A DNA stretch of 64,000 nt, from the NCBI RefSeq assembly GCF_900019265.1, contig NZ_CYGX02000004.1:1-64000 (forward strand). Direction: 5' to 3'. The position numbers and the translations under genes are program-made. Below, piece by piece: positions 46,992 through 57,066 of this stretch (position 1 is the stretch's first letter; every line of letters begins with the position of its first letter). Origin of the DNA: Paraburkholderia ribeironis (GTDB taxonomy: Bacteria; Pseudomonadota; Gammaproteobacteria; Burkholderiales; Burkholderiaceae). Below the pieces are notes generated by a model that did no database searches, was not told the DNA's origin, and saw nothing but the letters and a program-made list of their open reading frames with translations.

Positions 46992-47690
46992 ATGAGCACG
47001 ACTTCCCGATGGATCGATATCCCCACCGGCAATGACAGTTTCGGTGGCTACCTCGCGCTGCCCAGAAGCGGCAAGGGTCCGGCCGTCATCATCATTCAGG
47101 AAATCTTCGGTGTGAACAGCCATATCCGCTCGGTCGCGGATCAATACGCGCAAGACGGCTACGTCGCGCTCGCGCCGGACGTGTTCTGGCGCGTGCAGCC
47201 GCGCGTCGAATTGACGTACGACGGTGCGGATCGCAACAAAGGCATCGAACTGCTGCAGAAGACCAACGTCGATCAGGCGGTGGCCGACATCGGCGCGGCT
47301 GCGGCGGCATTGCGCGCGATGCCCGAAGTGACCGGCAAGGTTGCGGCGATTGGCTACTGCTTCGGCGGCCGGCTTGCGTTTCTGGCCGCCGCACAAGGTT
47401 CGCTCGATGGCGCGGTCGCTTATTACGGCGGCGGCATCCAGAATCAGCTCGACCAGGTCGCGAATATCAAGGTGCCGATGCAGTTCCACTACGGCGAGCT
47501 CGACGCGCATATCCCGGTGTCGGATGTTGGCCAGATTCAGGAGCGCTTCGCCGGCCGCACCGACGTCGACTTCAATATTTATCCGAACGCCGATCACGGC
47601 TTCAACTGCTCGGAGCGCGCGTCGTATAACCAGCACGCAGCCGCGTTGGCGCATGGCCGCACGTTGACCTTCCTCGGCGAGCGTCTGTAA
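46992..47690 (+). CDS. Dienelactone hydrolase family protein
   Basis: 232 residues of the alpha/beta-hydrolase fold. The catalytic triad is visible: nucleophile C123 in GYCFGG, D171 in GELDAHIP and H202 in NADHGF, with E37 of QEIFG as in clcD-type enzymes. It cleaves lactones such as dienelactone from chlorocatechol, or related substrates; no aromatic-degradation genes adjoin. The start MSTTSRWIDI is preferred over an ATG four codons earlier because GGAG precedes it well. Confidence 0.92.
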   Translation: MSTTSRWIDIPTGNDSFGGYLALPRSGKGPAVIIIQEIFGVNSHIRSVADQYAQDGYVALAPDVFWRVQPRVELTYDGADRNKGIELLQKTNVDQAVADIGAAAAALRAMPEVTGKVAAIGYCFGGRLAFLAAAQGSLDGAVAYYGGGIQNQLDQVANIKVPMQFHYGELDAHIPVSDVGQIQERFAGRTDVDFNIYPNADHGFNCSERASYNQHAAALAHGRTLTFLGERL

Positions 47691-47771
47691 CGCGCGGCGC
47701 TCGCTCGCGCATTTAATTTGCGCTGGCGACGCCGCGCGGATCACGTCCGCGTGCAACTCGGTTACTCTCTC

Positions 47772-47807
47772 AAAAAGACGGCGCGTCGGCGACGCGCTGT
47801 CTTTTTC
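47772..47807 (+). terminator. Rho-independent terminator after the dienelactone hydrolase gene
   Basis: AAAAAGAC-GGCGCGTC, short loop, GACGCGC-T-GTCTTTTT: long stem followed by T-run. Confidence 0.88.
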
Positions 47808-47915
47808 CATGCGCGACGGTCAAGCCGGGGGACGGGACGCCCCCCAGCCAAGCGGTTCCGTTGCAGGCATGGCAACCCGGCAGAACCAATACTCGATAGC
47901 GAGGGCTCCTGCGCC

Positions 47916-49433
47916 GTGCAATCAGACTATCTCGCCTATGACGCCATCGGCCTCGCCGAACTGGTGCGAACCCGCCAGGCTAGCGCACGCGAACTGATCG
48001 ACATCGCGATTTCGCGCACCGAGGCGGTCAATCCCGCGATCAACGCGATCGTTCTGAAGGACTACGATGCAGCCCGCCAACGCGCATCGCGCGACGACGC
48101 AAATCGGGCAAACGGCGCGCACATTCCACCTGACGCGAGCGCCCAGACAGCGCTGGCAGGCGTGCCGTTTCTGATCAAGGACCTCGGCGCCCCGGTCGCC
48201 GGACTGCGCATGGCGATGGGCAGCCGCCACTACCGTCACTTCATTCCCGCGCAGGACGCGCCGGTAGTCGCGCTCGCGAAAGCGGCCGGCCTCAACATCT
48301 TCGCCAAGACCAGCACCTCCGAGCTTGGCCAGATGCCTTATACGGAGCCCGAACTATTCGGCGCGTGCCGCAATCCGTGGAATCTCGACCATACGCCGGG
48401 CGGCTCGAGCGGCGGTGCGGCCGCGGCGGTCGCCGCCGGCATCGTGCCGCTCGCGCATGCGTCGGACGGCGGCGGCTCGATCCGCATCCCGGCCTCGTGC
48501 TGCGGACTGTTCGGGCTCAAGCCTTCGCGCGGACGCGTGCCGCGTGCGACGCCGCCCAGCGCCGGTGAACTCGGCATCGATCACGCGGTATCGCGCAGTG
48601 TGCGCGACAGCGCGCTGCTGCTCGATCTGCTGGCAGGCAATGCGGACCGCCCACCCGGTGCGCCGGGCACTTTTCTGGGCGCGAGCCGCGAGCAGTGCAA
48701 GCCGCTGAATATCGCCTACATCACCGAGCCGATGCTGGCGTCGTCGCTATCCGCCGACTCGCGCGCCGCACTCGAGGACGCCGCGCAACTCGCCCGCTCG
48801 CTCGGCCATAACATCGAGCCGGTAACGCTCGGCATCGATTTCGCGGCGGTCCGTCATGCGTTTCTCACGATTTGGTCCGTCACCGCGGAAGACCTGGTGC
48901 TGAACGCCGAGCGCATCAGCGGTCGCAAGCCGCTGCGCGCCGAATTCGAAATTTCGACATGGGCGATAGCGCACATCGGCCGCAAATTGGGTGAACGCGG
49001 TCTGCCTGCCGCGCTCGAAGAACAGCGCCGCATCACTGAACGTCTCACCGATCTGCTGCACCGCTTCGATGTGATCCTGTGCGCGACGCTGGCCGCCGCG
49101 CCGATCAAGATCGGCGAGATGCAGCCCACCTCCGCCGAACGCATGCAGATGCGCGCGGTCAGCGCGATGCCGTTCGAACCGCTGATGAAGAAGCTGCTGA
49201 CCGAAGCATCGAACAAGGCGTTCGCGTGGGCGGGATGCACGGAGCTGTTCAACCTGAGCGGCCAGCCGGCGATGTCGGTGCCGCTTTACTGGAATGCGCG
49301 CGGGCTGCCGGTCGGCGTGCAGTTCGCTGCGCGCAACGGCGGCGAAGCAACGCTGTTGCGGCTGGCGGCGCAACTTGAAGTGGCTCGGCCGTGGTTCGAC
49401 AAGCGGCCGCCGTTGATGAAGGCGCGTAGCTAG
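47916..49433 (+). CDS. Amidase (amidase signature family)
   Basis: 505 residues with a Ser-cisSer-Lys triad: K88 in FLIKDLG, cis-S164 in [16 protein letters not shown] and nucleophile S188 in [12 protein letters not shown]. Such enzymes hydrolyse a wide range of amides; the closest group cannot be set. Starts at GTG (QSDYLAYDA) with a GAGGG site; a longer open frame upstream has no amidase character and crosses the terminator. Monocistronic. It could act on carboxamides from plant or microbial sources (inference). Confidence 0.9.
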   Translation: MQSDYLAYDAIGLAELVRTRQASARELIDIAISRTEAVNPAINAIVLKDYDAARQRASRDDANRANGAHIPPDASAQTALAGVPFLIKDLGAPVAGLRMAMGSRHYRHFIPAQDAPVVALAKAAGLNIFAKTSTSELGQMPYTEPELFGACRNPWNLDHTPGGSSGGAAAAVAAGIVPLAHASDGGGSIRIPASCCGLFGLKPSRGRVPRATPPSAGELGIDHAVSRSVRDSALLLDLLAGNADRPPGAPGTFLGASREQCKPLNIAYITEPMLASSLSADSRAALEDAAQLARSLGHNIEPVTLGIDFAAVRHAFLTIWSVTAEDLVLNAERISGRKPLRAEFEISTWAIAHIGRKLGERGLPAALEEQRRITERLTDLLHRFDVILCATLAAAPIKIGEMQPTSAERMQMRAVSAMPFEPLMKKLLTEASNKAFAWAGCTELFNLSGQPAMSVPLYWNARGLPVGVQFAARNGGEATLLRLAAQLEVARPWFDKRPPLMKARS

Positions 49434-49487
49434 GCAGCGCTTTGATCGGCCAGCAGCGTATGGACCGCGCCGGCCGTTTTCAAGCAG

Positions 49488-49522
49488 CAAAAAGGCGTCT
49501 GCCGTGCATGACGGAAGACGCC
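49488..49522 (-). terminator. Terminator of the HiPIP gene
   Basis: GGCGTCT-G-CCGT, GCATG loop, ACGG-A-AGACGCC; on the reverse strand followed by CCTTTTTG. It lies about 95 bp after the HiPIP stop. Confidence 0.8.
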
Positions 49523-49613
49523 TCGATGATTGATTTACGACCGGGCGCGCCATGTTGTAGCGCAATTTGCGCAGCGCCGACAGCGCACCGGGGGCGCAAC
49601 GAACTGAAGGCTA

Positions 49614-49925
49614 TCAGGCCTTCTTGTTATACGCGCTGCACCAACCCTTGCTCGCGACCTGCTTGCCCGCGAACATCGGGCAAGGGCCGTAGGCGTCGGT
49701 TGGCTTGCCCTGGAAGAAGCTGCAGTTGCTGCACTCCTGGCCTGGGACGAATTTCGCGAACTTCGCTTTGTCGACTTTGCTCGCATCGGCCTTGTAGCCG
49801 AGCGCCTGCGCGGTCGGATCGGATTCGGCGACCTTCGGTGCATCGGCGAAAGCCTGACGCGACAGCGCGAACGTGGATGCCACACCAATGCTCGTGATCA
49901 AAAACGTACGACGTGAAGATTTCAT
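49614..49925 (-). CDS. High-potential iron-sulfur protein (HiPIP)
   Basis: 103 residues. Four cysteines hold a [4Fe-4S] cluster: C65, C68, C82, C96 with spacings CX2C...C...C of HiPIPs. The N-terminus carries twin arginines (SSRRTFLIT), suggesting Tat export as a folded protein, cleaved near AFA-DAP. It is a periplasmic electron carrier, known from photosynthetic and respiratory chains. Start supported by a GGAG ribosome site. An open frame continues upstream but without features. Converges with the amidase. Confidence 0.92.
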   Translation of the reverse strand: MKSSRRTFLITSIGVASTFALSRQAFADAPKVAESDPTAQALGYKADASKVDKAKFAKFVPGQECSNCSFFQGKPTDAYGPCPMFAGKQVASKGWCSAYNKKA

Positions 49926-50137
49926 GGGGAACTCACTCCGTTTATATTGAACTGAGCGCCGTTCTGATGACGGCGGCCCCCCAAGCATAGCAACGAAGCC
50001 GTCGTGCGTGACGGCCCAAATGACAGAGATAATCAAATCGGTACGGCTCGGCGCTGCAGGACGAGCGCAGAACGCCGGGTGTGGAGTGCACAAGCCGCCG
50101 CGCAAACGCAGCATGCGCGGCGCAACGCGTGAGCGCG

Positions 50138-51244
50138 TCAGGCGCGCCCGCTCACCTCGCAAACGCGCTGAGCGATCGCAAGCGAGGCGGTCAGACCCGG
50201 CGACTCGATACCGAACAGATTGACAAGCCCGCGCACGCCATGCGCGGCCGGCCCCTGAATCACGAAGTCGGCGGCGGGTTCGCCCGGACCGGAGAGCTTC
50301 GGACGAATGCCCGCATACGCGGGCTGTAATGCGCCATCGGGAAGCGCCGGCCAGTACGCGCGAATCGCCTCGTAAAATGACTCCGCGCGGCGCGGATCGA
50401 CATCGTAATTGATCGAATCGACCCACTCGACGTCAGGACCGAAGCGCGCCTGGCCGCCGAGGTCGAGCGTCAGATGCACGCCGAGGCCGGCTTCGTTTGG
50501 CATTGGATAAATCAGGCGGCTGAACGGCGCACGCCCCGAGATGCTGAAGTAATTGCCGCGCGCCAGATAAAGCGGCGGCACGTGACGCGCATCGAGTCCG
50601 CGAATCTTGCGGGCCAGCGCGTTCGCTTGCAGACCGGCGCTGTTGATCACGCAAGTGGCGCCGATCGTGGTCGGCGTATCGCCGCCCACCGTGACCACGA
50701 ATCGTCCATTGCTCGCTTCGATCGCCTGCACGGGTGCATGAAACGCGAACACTGCGCCGTCGCGCTCGGCGTCACCCTGGAGCGCCAGCATCAACTGATG
50801 GCTATCGACGATACCCGTCTGCGGCGAAAACACCGCCTCGACGCACTCGAGCGCCGGTTCGAGCGCTTGCGCCTGGTCGCCGGTGATGCGCAGCAGGTCG
50901 AGCACGCCGTTGTCACGGCCTTTGGCCATGATGCTAGTGAGTTGCGGAATCTGGTTGCGTGAGGTGGCGACCAGCAATTTGCCACAGCGCGAATGCGGCA
51001 CATTGCGCTCAGCGCAGTAGTCGTAAAGCATTTCGCGGCCGCGCACGCAGAGCGTGGCCTTGAGTGAACCACGCGAATAGTAGAGGCCCGCGTGAATCAC
51101 CTCGCTGTTGCGCGAGCTGGTGCCCACGCCGATCGCTTCGGCCGCTTCCAGCACGATCACCTCGCGCCCGCGCGCCGCCAGCGCGCGCGCCACCGCGAGA
51201 CCGATCACGCCCGCGCCGATCACTACACATTCGATCTGGTCCAT
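50138..51244 (-). CDS. FAD-dependent oxidoreductase (DAO/LhgO-like)
   Basis: 368 residues. The N-terminal Rossmann motif [20 protein letters not shown] (residues 7-26) binds FAD, followed by [20 protein letters not shown]. The [13 protein letters not shown] segment and later [20 protein letters not shown] match L-2-hydroxyglutarate dehydrogenase-like (LhgO) members of the DAO family, so 2-hydroxy-acid oxidation is likely. Cytoplasmic or membrane-associated by analogy. Monocistronic. Confidence 0.88.
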   Translation of the reverse strand: MDQIECVVIGAGVIGLAVARALAARGREVIVLEAAEAIGVGTSSRNSEVIHAGLYYSRGSLKATLCVRGREMLYDYCAERNVPHSRCGKLLVATSRNQIPQLTSIMAKGRDNGVLDLLRITGDQAQALEPALECVEAVFSPQTGIVDSHQLMLALQGDAERDGAVFAFHAPVQAIEASNGRFVVTVGGDTPTTIGATCVINSAGLQANALARKIRGLDARHVPPLYLARGNYFSISGRAPFSRLIYPMPNEAGLGVHLTLDLGGQARFGPDVEWVDSINYDVDPRRAESFYEAIRAYWPALPDGALQPAYAGIRPKLSGPGEPAADFVIQGPAAHGVRGLVNLFGIESPGLTASLAIAQRVCEVSGRA

Positions 51245-51692
51245 GTCCGTTGACGCGGCCGACTTCGCCGCGCGCTGCCTCGTTACCGATAGAGAGGAAG
51301 ACAGGATGCGGCGATCACGTGCCGCCTACCGCTCGTTGCCGAACGCACCTGCCCTTTCGCAACCGCCATGCAAAATTGTACGACGTGGTACAGACAGAAA
51401 TGCCCGCACGTCGCAGCGACTGCGGGCATTCGGTCCTGAGCTCATTCCAGATGTGGTGGCTCGACTGATTCAGTGTACGCCGTCGAATGCCATGCCGTCA
51501 TTTATTAGCGCTTCGGCCCGGCGGGTCGGGTGATTAGCGCTTCGGCCCGGCGGGTCCGGTGGCTCGAGCCGAGCCCGTCAAGAATAGCAATAGTTGCTAC
51601 GGCATTGAACGCGTTGCCAGAAAAAATTCCCGTGTTTCAGCCAAAAAAAAGCCGTCAACAAACATCTTTCGTCCAAGAATGGGCAAAAATCC
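51245..51692. other. Intergenic region with a hairpin and a direct repeat
   Basis: About 450 bp. A hairpin (AATGCCCGCA / TGCGGGCATT) lies at 51399-51430 without a T-run. The 29-bp direct repeat is listed separately. No gene seen. Confidence 0.5.
51504..51561. repeat. 29-bp tandem duplication
   Basis: ATTAGCGCTTCGGCCCGGCG followed by GGTC(G/C)GGTG occurs twice head to tail with a single difference. Looks like one recent duplication. Confidence 0.85.
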
Positions 51693-52670
51693 TCAAAAAC
51701 CGATCGGTTTTCGGCGACTTCCGTAGTCCAGACGAATATCGGCGGCTTCGATCCGATCGCGCCCGTCGATCCGCGCTGCGCCGAAGCCATTCAGAATCGC
51801 GCGGCGCATTTCACGGGGCGACGCACGCTTGAGCGCATCGAGCGCGGCGTCGCCGAGTGTCTCGGGAAACCGCAGACCCCAGTTGTGCGCGCAGCGGATC
51901 TCGTCGTAGATCGACTGCGCGATACGCCGCGCGCCATCGTGATCCGGCGGCGCAATCTCGTACACGTTCATCCGGTTCAGGATCGGCTCGGGAATCGCGC
52001 GTTCGTCGTTCGCCGTGGCGATCCAGATCACGTTGCCGGCATTGATCGGAATTTCGGCGAATTCGTCGATGAAGTTCTGCGCGGTGTCGTGTTCGAGCAG
52101 CGCGTACAGCGCGCCTAGCGGGTCGTATTGCGAATCGCCGGTGGCCTTGTCGATTTCGTCGACGGCGATCACCGGGTTCGCGTAGCTGCCGTTCACCAGC
52201 GCATCGAACACCTTGCCCGGCTTGGCGTTCTTCCATTGCGAAGACGCGCCCGACAGAATCCATCCCGCCGTCAACGAACTCATCGCGACGTATTGATACG
52301 CGGTGCCGAGCAGACGCGCCAACTGCTTCGCGAAATGCGTCTTGCCGATACCGGGGTCACCGAGCAGCAGAATCGGCATCAATTCGAGGCGGTCTTCGGT
52401 TTCGAGGCACAACGCGACCTGCTTGCGGATGTCGTCGAGCGGCACTGAAAAATTGGGCAGCGCGGCGATCAGATCGTCGATCGACGGCATCCGGTTCGGC
52501 TTCACGCAAAAGCGCAGATTGCCGGTTTTCAGCATCTTTTCGTACGTCGCGCGCAGCGCCTCATTCGCTCCCTCACCGAGACCGTTCAGCGCGGTCTCGA
52601 CCTGATCGAGGTCGTACACCCGGCTGAACGACGCCACGGCGATTTCCTGTTTGACCATTGCTGTCGTCAT
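51693..52670 (-). CDS. AAA+ ATPase, MoxR-like
   Basis: 325 residues. Walker A GDPGIGKT at 104-111, Walker B VIAVDEID around 168-175, and sensor-like IATANDERAIPEPI. The layout resembles MoxR or Lon-like ATPases that act as chaperones for metal-cofactor or secreted-complex assembly. The first about 90 residues are a helical extension. No partner protein (such as a VWA domain) is next to it. Start MTTAMVKQEI; a second Met three residues on is possible. Confidence 0.82.
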   Translation of the reverse strand: MTTAMVKQEIAVASFSRVYDLDQVETALNGLGEGANEALRATYEKMLKTGNLRFCVKPNRMPSIDDLIAALPNFSVPLDDIRKQVALCLETEDRLELMPILLLGDPGIGKTHFAKQLARLLGTAYQYVAMSSLTAGWILSGASSQWKNAKPGKVFDALVNGSYANPVIAVDEIDKATGDSQYDPLGALYALLEHDTAQNFIDEFAEIPINAGNVIWIATANDERAIPEPILNRMNVYEIAPPDHDGARRIAQSIYDEIRCAHNWGLRFPETLGDAALDALKRASPREMRRAILNGFGAARIDGRDRIEAADIRLDYGSRRKPIGF

Positions 52671-52963
52671 CGCACACCCCGTCTGGCTGGTCCCGCTACG
52701 GCGGCGCCTCGCGGGCGCCGTTTCAGGTCCAGTGTAGCGACGGCATTTTCGCGTGCAAGCCAGCAGTCGTGCGGCTCTGCTGCTAACAGAGGTCTACCTG
52801 GGGCTCCCCGGAGCAAGTCCCGTGGAGGGATTGCCGACTATATCTGCAATGGATTGTTGCTGAACCAGGCCCCATATGAAGTGTCAGAAAAACGTTGCAG
52901 CCATCGGGGGTAAGATGGCTGCCTGACTACGCGGTCCGACCTGGTGACCGGAGAAACGCTTCT

Positions 52964-53467
52964 ATGTGGAAAACCAGTATCGTGGCCATGCTGCTTGGCA
53001 TGTCGTTGCTTGCCAATGCGCAGCAACGGCCGGCGCAGCAGGCCGTGCAGTGGCAATTGCAGGTGCTGCGCGACGGTCAGCAAATCGACGCGTTCGACGG
53101 CACCACCACGGTCGGACAGGCGCGCACGGACACGCATCACAGAACGGTGCAGCATAACGTCGGCTGTAAAGACCAGCCCGCCGGCAGCATCGATCTGTCG
53201 CGCACGTTGACGGTGTCGCCGGTGCGAGCGGATGCGAACGAGGTCATCCTGTCGATCGACACGCAGGAAACGCTGGAGGGCGACTCCGTCCAGCGAACCG
53301 ACATCGGCTGCAAGCTCCCGCCACAGCCGCGCGAGGTGAACGCGAGCCATCCAGGCTTGACGGTGCCGGCGGGTCAGTGGGTCAGCTGGACGATCATCGA
53401 CCAAAACCCGAAGCTGGTCTACCGCGTGCGTGCGAGCCTCGCGGATGGCGCCAACAATGCGAATTGA
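52964..53467 (+). CDS. Small secreted hypothetical protein
   Basis: 167 residues. Signal peptide MWKTSIVAMLLGMSLLANA cleaved before QQRPAQQ. The mature part is beta-rich with two cysteines (C68, C115) that could form a disulfide. No family recognised. A GGAG site precedes the ATG. Periplasmic by prediction. It precedes the endonuclease/exonuclease/phosphatase gene by 85 bp in the same direction. Confidence 0.75.
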   Translation: MWKTSIVAMLLGMSLLANAQQRPAQQAVQWQLQVLRDGQQIDAFDGTTTVGQARTDTHHRTVQHNVGCKDQPAGSIDLSRTLTVSPVRADANEVILSIDTQETLEGDSVQRTDIGCKLPPQPREVNASHPGLTVPAGQWVSWTIIDQNPKLVYRVRASLADGANNAN

Positions 53468-53552
53468 TGCGAACAGTGAACCGTGTGCGAAGCGCCGACC
53501 AACCACGCGCACACGAATCAAGCCTTCGAACAGAACACGTGGATGACGCGGC

Positions 53553-54350
53553 ATGCGAAACCCAGAAGAATTGATCCGCGAGAGCCTCGCGCCGAACGAT
53601 TTCGTCGCGGTGAGCTGGAACCTGCATAAAGGCCGCACGCCGCTCGGCTTTCAGGCGTGGCAGGCGATGCAGCGTTGGGTCCAGTCGACTCACGCGGACG
53701 CTTATTTCCTGCAGGAAGCGATGGCGCGGCGCATGCCGTCGCCAATCCTGGCGAGCAGTTTCGGGGCGCCCGTCAACGATCCGCTGAACGATGTCTGGCA
53801 CTGCCAGGCCACGGAAATCGCTCGCGCGCTGGAACTCGAGGTCGCGCTCGGGCCGAACGTGTTCAAGCCGTCGTGGCGGCACGGCAACGCGATCTTGTCA
53901 CCGCATCCGCTCGATCTCGGCGGACGCTGGGACATCTCCGCGCATCGCTTTGAAAAGCGTGGCTTGCTGGTCGCGCGGGCGACCTTTGGCGGTCGTTCGG
54001 TGACACTGCTGTGCGCGCATCTTGCGCTCACCCGCCCGGCGCGTTTGCGGCAGATGCACTGGATTGCGCACTGGATCGCCAAGGAGGCGCCTCAGGGTCC
54101 GCTGGTGCTGGCCGGCGACTTCAACGACTGGCGCAACGACTCTGTGCCGCTGTTCCGCGAGCACGGTCTGCAGGAAGTCGCGACGCTGCTCGGCGAAGCG
54201 GGCCGCACCTTTCCGGCTTTCTCGCCAGCGCTCGCGCTCGACAAGATGTTCGTGCGCGGCATGCAACCCATCGAATGGATTCAGCCGACCCAGGAAACCG
54301 CGTGGCTGTCGGATCACTTGCCGTATATGGCTCGCTTGCGGGTCGAGTGA
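53553..54350 (+). CDS. Endonuclease/exonuclease/phosphatase family protein
   Basis: 265 residues of the EEP superfamily. Motifs: VSWNLHKGRTP (Asn), FLQEAM (Glu), GNAILSPHPL, LAGDFNDW (Asp, Asn) and SDHLPY (Asp-His) give the metal and catalytic residues in order. Members cleave phosphodiesters in nucleic acids or lipids; the subgroup is unclear. No signal peptide, so cytoplasmic. May be co-transcribed with the small secreted gene upstream. Confidence 0.9.
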   Translation: MRNPEELIRESLAPNDFVAVSWNLHKGRTPLGFQAWQAMQRWVQSTHADAYFLQEAMARRMPSPILASSFGAPVNDPLNDVWHCQATEIARALELEVALGPNVFKPSWRHGNAILSPHPLDLGGRWDISAHRFEKRGLLVARATFGGRSVTLLCAHLALTRPARLRQMHWIAHWIAKEAPQGPLVLAGDFNDWRNDSVPLFREHGLQEVATLLGEAGRTFPAFSPALALDKMFVRGMQPIEWIQPTQETAWLSDHLPYMARLRVE

Positions 54351-54996
54351 GTGATCTGCGTTCAGACGACGGGGCGGCACGACTGCCACCACTCTGCACC
54401 GCTCGGCGTCATCAAAAAGCGGGACGCAATAATCCTTGTCTGGCTTGATGTTGATGCGTCAACAGAAGCATCCGGCCAACGTCTGTGTACCAAAAAAGGA
54501 TCTGCTCTGACTGCACCAACCCGACACCCGTGACCCACGGGTCGCGCATCCCACTGTCGTCCGATTCCCCGTCTCCCGCCCGGCGTTTGCCAGTTTTATC
54601 AGCAGGGTCAATGCTGCAGTGCACGCCGCCTTTCGGTATCATCCTGAAAATGTTGCCCGCGCGGCGCGTCGCACCGGCGCATGCCGGGCAGCCGATCAGC
54701 CGTCCTGCGTGGCTTGCACCCGTCGCCATAATCGCCATACCCTTTGACGCGCGGTCGCATCCACGCCGATGTACTTCGTGGCGCCCGGATTGCATCGACA
54801 TGCCGGCGCCGCCGCTTCCAGGTCCCGGCAACCCGCTTCACCACGCTCAACCGCCGCGCCGCCGTCCTCGGGCAGCGGGCGCGGTAAAATAACGGATTGC
54901 GCGTGATCCCGACCTCGGATGAGCGCAGCATCGCCCTTGCCGTGCCGGCCGGCTCCAACGACTGGCCGCCTTTGTTTTCGCACTATCCAAGAAGCC
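54351..54996. other. Long intergenic region upstream of fpr
   Basis: About 650 bp with no convincing gene: candidate frames on both strands are arginine/cysteine-rich shadows. The promoter of the reductase is expected near its right end. Confidence 0.5.
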
Positions 54997-55767
54997 ATGA
55001 GCAACCTGAATTCACAAACCGTCCTGAGCGTCCATCACTGGACCGATACGCTTTTCAGCTTCACCTGCACGCGCGATCCGTCGTTCCGTTTCGAAAACGG
55101 CCAGTTCACGATGGTGGGCCTCGAAGTCGACGGCAAGCCGCTGATCCGCGCATACAGCCTCGCGAGTGCGAACTACGAAGAACATCTGGAATTCCTGAGC
55201 ATCAAGGTGCAGGACGGCCCGCTCACGTCGCGTTTGCAGCATCTGAAAGTCGGCGACGAAGTCCTGATCGGCAAGAAACCGGTCGGCACGCTGATGGCCG
55301 ACAACCTGCTGCCGGGCAAAACACTGTGGCTGCTGTCCACCGGCACGGGGCTCGCGCCGTTCATGTCGATCATCAAAGATCCGGAGATCTACGACCGTTA
55401 CGAGCGCATCGTGCTCACGCACACCTGCCGTTTCGTCGACGAACTGGCGTACAAGGAATACATCACCAACCACCTGCCGGCGCACGAACACCTGGGCGAA
55501 CTGGTGCAGGAAAAGCTGCTGTACTATCCGACCGTCACGCGCGAAGCGTTCCAGAATCGCGGCCGCATCACCGAGCTGATCGAAACCGAAAAGCTGTTCG
55601 CCGACCTCGGCGTGCCGGGCTTTTCGCTCGAAGACGACCGCGTCATGCTGTGCGGCAGCCCGCACATGCTGCGCGACACGCGCAAGCTGCTGGACGACCT
55701 GGGCTTCCAGGAAGGCAGCAACAATGCGCCGGGCCATTACGTGGTCGAAAAGGCGTTCGTCGGCTAA
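54997..55767 (+). CDS. fpr: Ferredoxin-NADP(+) reductase
   Basis: 256 residues. FAD-binding RAYSLAS and NADP-binding STGTGLAPFMSI, VMLCGSP and the terminal segment YVVEKAFVG are typical of bacterial Fpr. It moves electrons between NADPH and ferredoxin or flavodoxin and helps in oxidative-stress defence. Start MSNLNSQTVLSV follows an AAGAAG stretch. Followed by a strong terminator. It could recycle ferredoxin for the indolepyruvate oxidoreductase, though the genes are far apart (inference). Confidence 0.93.
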   Translation: MSNLNSQTVLSVHHWTDTLFSFTCTRDPSFRFENGQFTMVGLEVDGKPLIRAYSLASANYEEHLEFLSIKVQDGPLTSRLQHLKVGDEVLIGKKPVGTLMADNLLPGKTLWLLSTGTGLAPFMSIIKDPEIYDRYERIVLTHTCRFVDELAYKEYITNHLPAHEHLGELVQEKLLYYPTVTREAFQNRGRITELIETEKLFADLGVPGFSLEDDRVMLCGSPHMLRDTRKLLDDLGFQEGSNNAPGHYVVEKAFVG

Positions 55768-55804
55768 GCGACGATCCATTTTCGCGGCCCGCGCCGCGGA
55801 TTCA

Positions 55805-55833
55805 GCAAAAAGGAGCCTGCGGGCTCCTTTTTT
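55805..55833 (+). terminator. Rho-independent terminator after fpr
   Basis: AAAAAGGAGCC, TGCG loop, GGCTCCTTTTTT: strong stem with T-run. Confidence 0.92.
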
Positions 55834-56198
55834 GTTGGCGGTTACAAATGGACACCTTCGACTTGACATTTGGCGTCGGTATTCTTCCTACAACACGATC
55901 CGCCATACACATCAACCATTGCATGAAATGTAAGCGCTAAGCCTTGGCGCAACTGCATTTTTTCCTTTTATGAGATATGATCGCGCCGGATGATCAGTCG
56001 CTTTGACCTGTGTGTCCCGGTCCGACCCGACTGTTACTGAATGTAAATTTCGTTACTTTGCGCCATTGCGTTTTGCCCGTTACGCGCTAAGCGTGACGGC
56101 CACACCTGGAGGCTGGAGATTCGCATGCGTTCTTTCGTCTTCGCGCGGCCGACGCGCAGCCGCTTCGCTGTCCACCTCGCCCGCTGAGAGGGAAGCCC
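55834..56198. other. Intergenic region upstream of the two-component genes
   Basis: About 365 bp, locally AT-rich near 55930-56060, presumably carrying the promoter. No gene seen. Confidence 0.5.
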
Positions 56199-57056
56199 AT
56201 GGATACGTCGACTGTCGTGCCGTTCAACGCCCAGCCTTCTTCGTCAGCGACGCGTGATGGCTTCGACGCGCCGTCGGCGGCGACCGAGCGCGAGCTTGCA
56301 CGGCTGAGCGCGCGGGTGCGCGAGCTGTCGGCCGAACTCGTGCAGGCGCAGGAAGCCGCCTGCCGTCACGTGGCGCGCGAACTGCACGACAGCGTGGGCG
56401 CCGAGCTGACGGCAACGCGCTTCGCGCTGGCCGGCGTCGAAACCTGGCTGCCCGCCGACGCGCCGCCGCAGTGCGCCGACGCGCTCGCCGTCGCGAACCG
56501 CTCGCTCGACGCCGTGTGCGCCGCGACCCGCCAGGCCGTCGCTGAACTGCACGCGCCGTCGCTCGAAGCCGGCATTGTCGGCGCGCTGGCGCACTGGACC
56601 AGCGACTTCGCCGCCCGCACGCAACTGCGCACGAGTTTCGTCTGCGCCGCCGACGTGCGCCTCACGCGCCTGCCGGTCGACGCCGCGCTGGCGGTGTTCC
56701 GCGTCGCGCAGGAAGCGCTGAACAACATTGCCCGGCACGCGCACGCCGGATCGGCGGACGTGCGGATCGAAACCAGCCGTCATCACCTCACACTGCTGGT
56801 CGGCGACGACGGCATCGGACTTGCGCGCAACGCCCGCGATCGCCTCGGCCATTTCGGCCTGAGCGGCATGCAGGCGCGCTGCGCCGCCTTCGACGGCACG
56901 CTGCGCGTGAGCGCACGGCGCGTCAGCTCGCGCCACGGCCGCAACGGTGACGGCAACGGCAGTGCGTCGCGCGGCACGCTGGTGCAGGCCCGTTTTGCCT
57001 GGGACGCGATGCTCGCGCACGCGCCGCGCGCCGAGCGACGCGCGCTGCAATCGTGA
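56199..57056 (+). CDS. NarL-type sensor histidine kinase (HisKA_3), no membrane domain
   Basis: 285 residues. The HisKA_3 dimerisation helix holds phospho-acceptor H63 in ARELHDSVGAEL. The ATPase domain (about 160-270) shows EALNNIARHAHA, VGDDGIGL and FGLSGMQARCAAFDG. No transmembrane helix or sensor domain is visible, so signals probably come through partner proteins or the coiled N-terminus (TERELARLSARVRELS). RBS AGAGGGAAG. It is 10 bp from the response regulator gene: one operon. Confidence 0.92.
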   Translation: MDTSTVVPFNAQPSSSATRDGFDAPSAATERELARLSARVRELSAELVQAQEAACRHVARELHDSVGAELTATRFALAGVETWLPADAPPQCADALAVANRSLDAVCAATRQAVAELHAPSLEAGIVGALAHWTSDFAARTQLRTSFVCAADVRLTRLPVDAALAVFRVAQEALNNIARHAHAGSADVRIETSRHHLTLLVGDDGIGLARNARDRLGHFGLSGMQARCAAFDGTLRVSARRVSSRHGRNGDGNGSASRGTLVQARFAWDAMLAHAPRAERRALQS

Positions 57057-57066
57057 GTGGACCGAC

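Noticed and set aside
54485..54892. Forward frame of 135 codons before fpr
   Set aside because: Pro/Arg/Cys-rich, no ribosome site; both strands show similar chance frames here.
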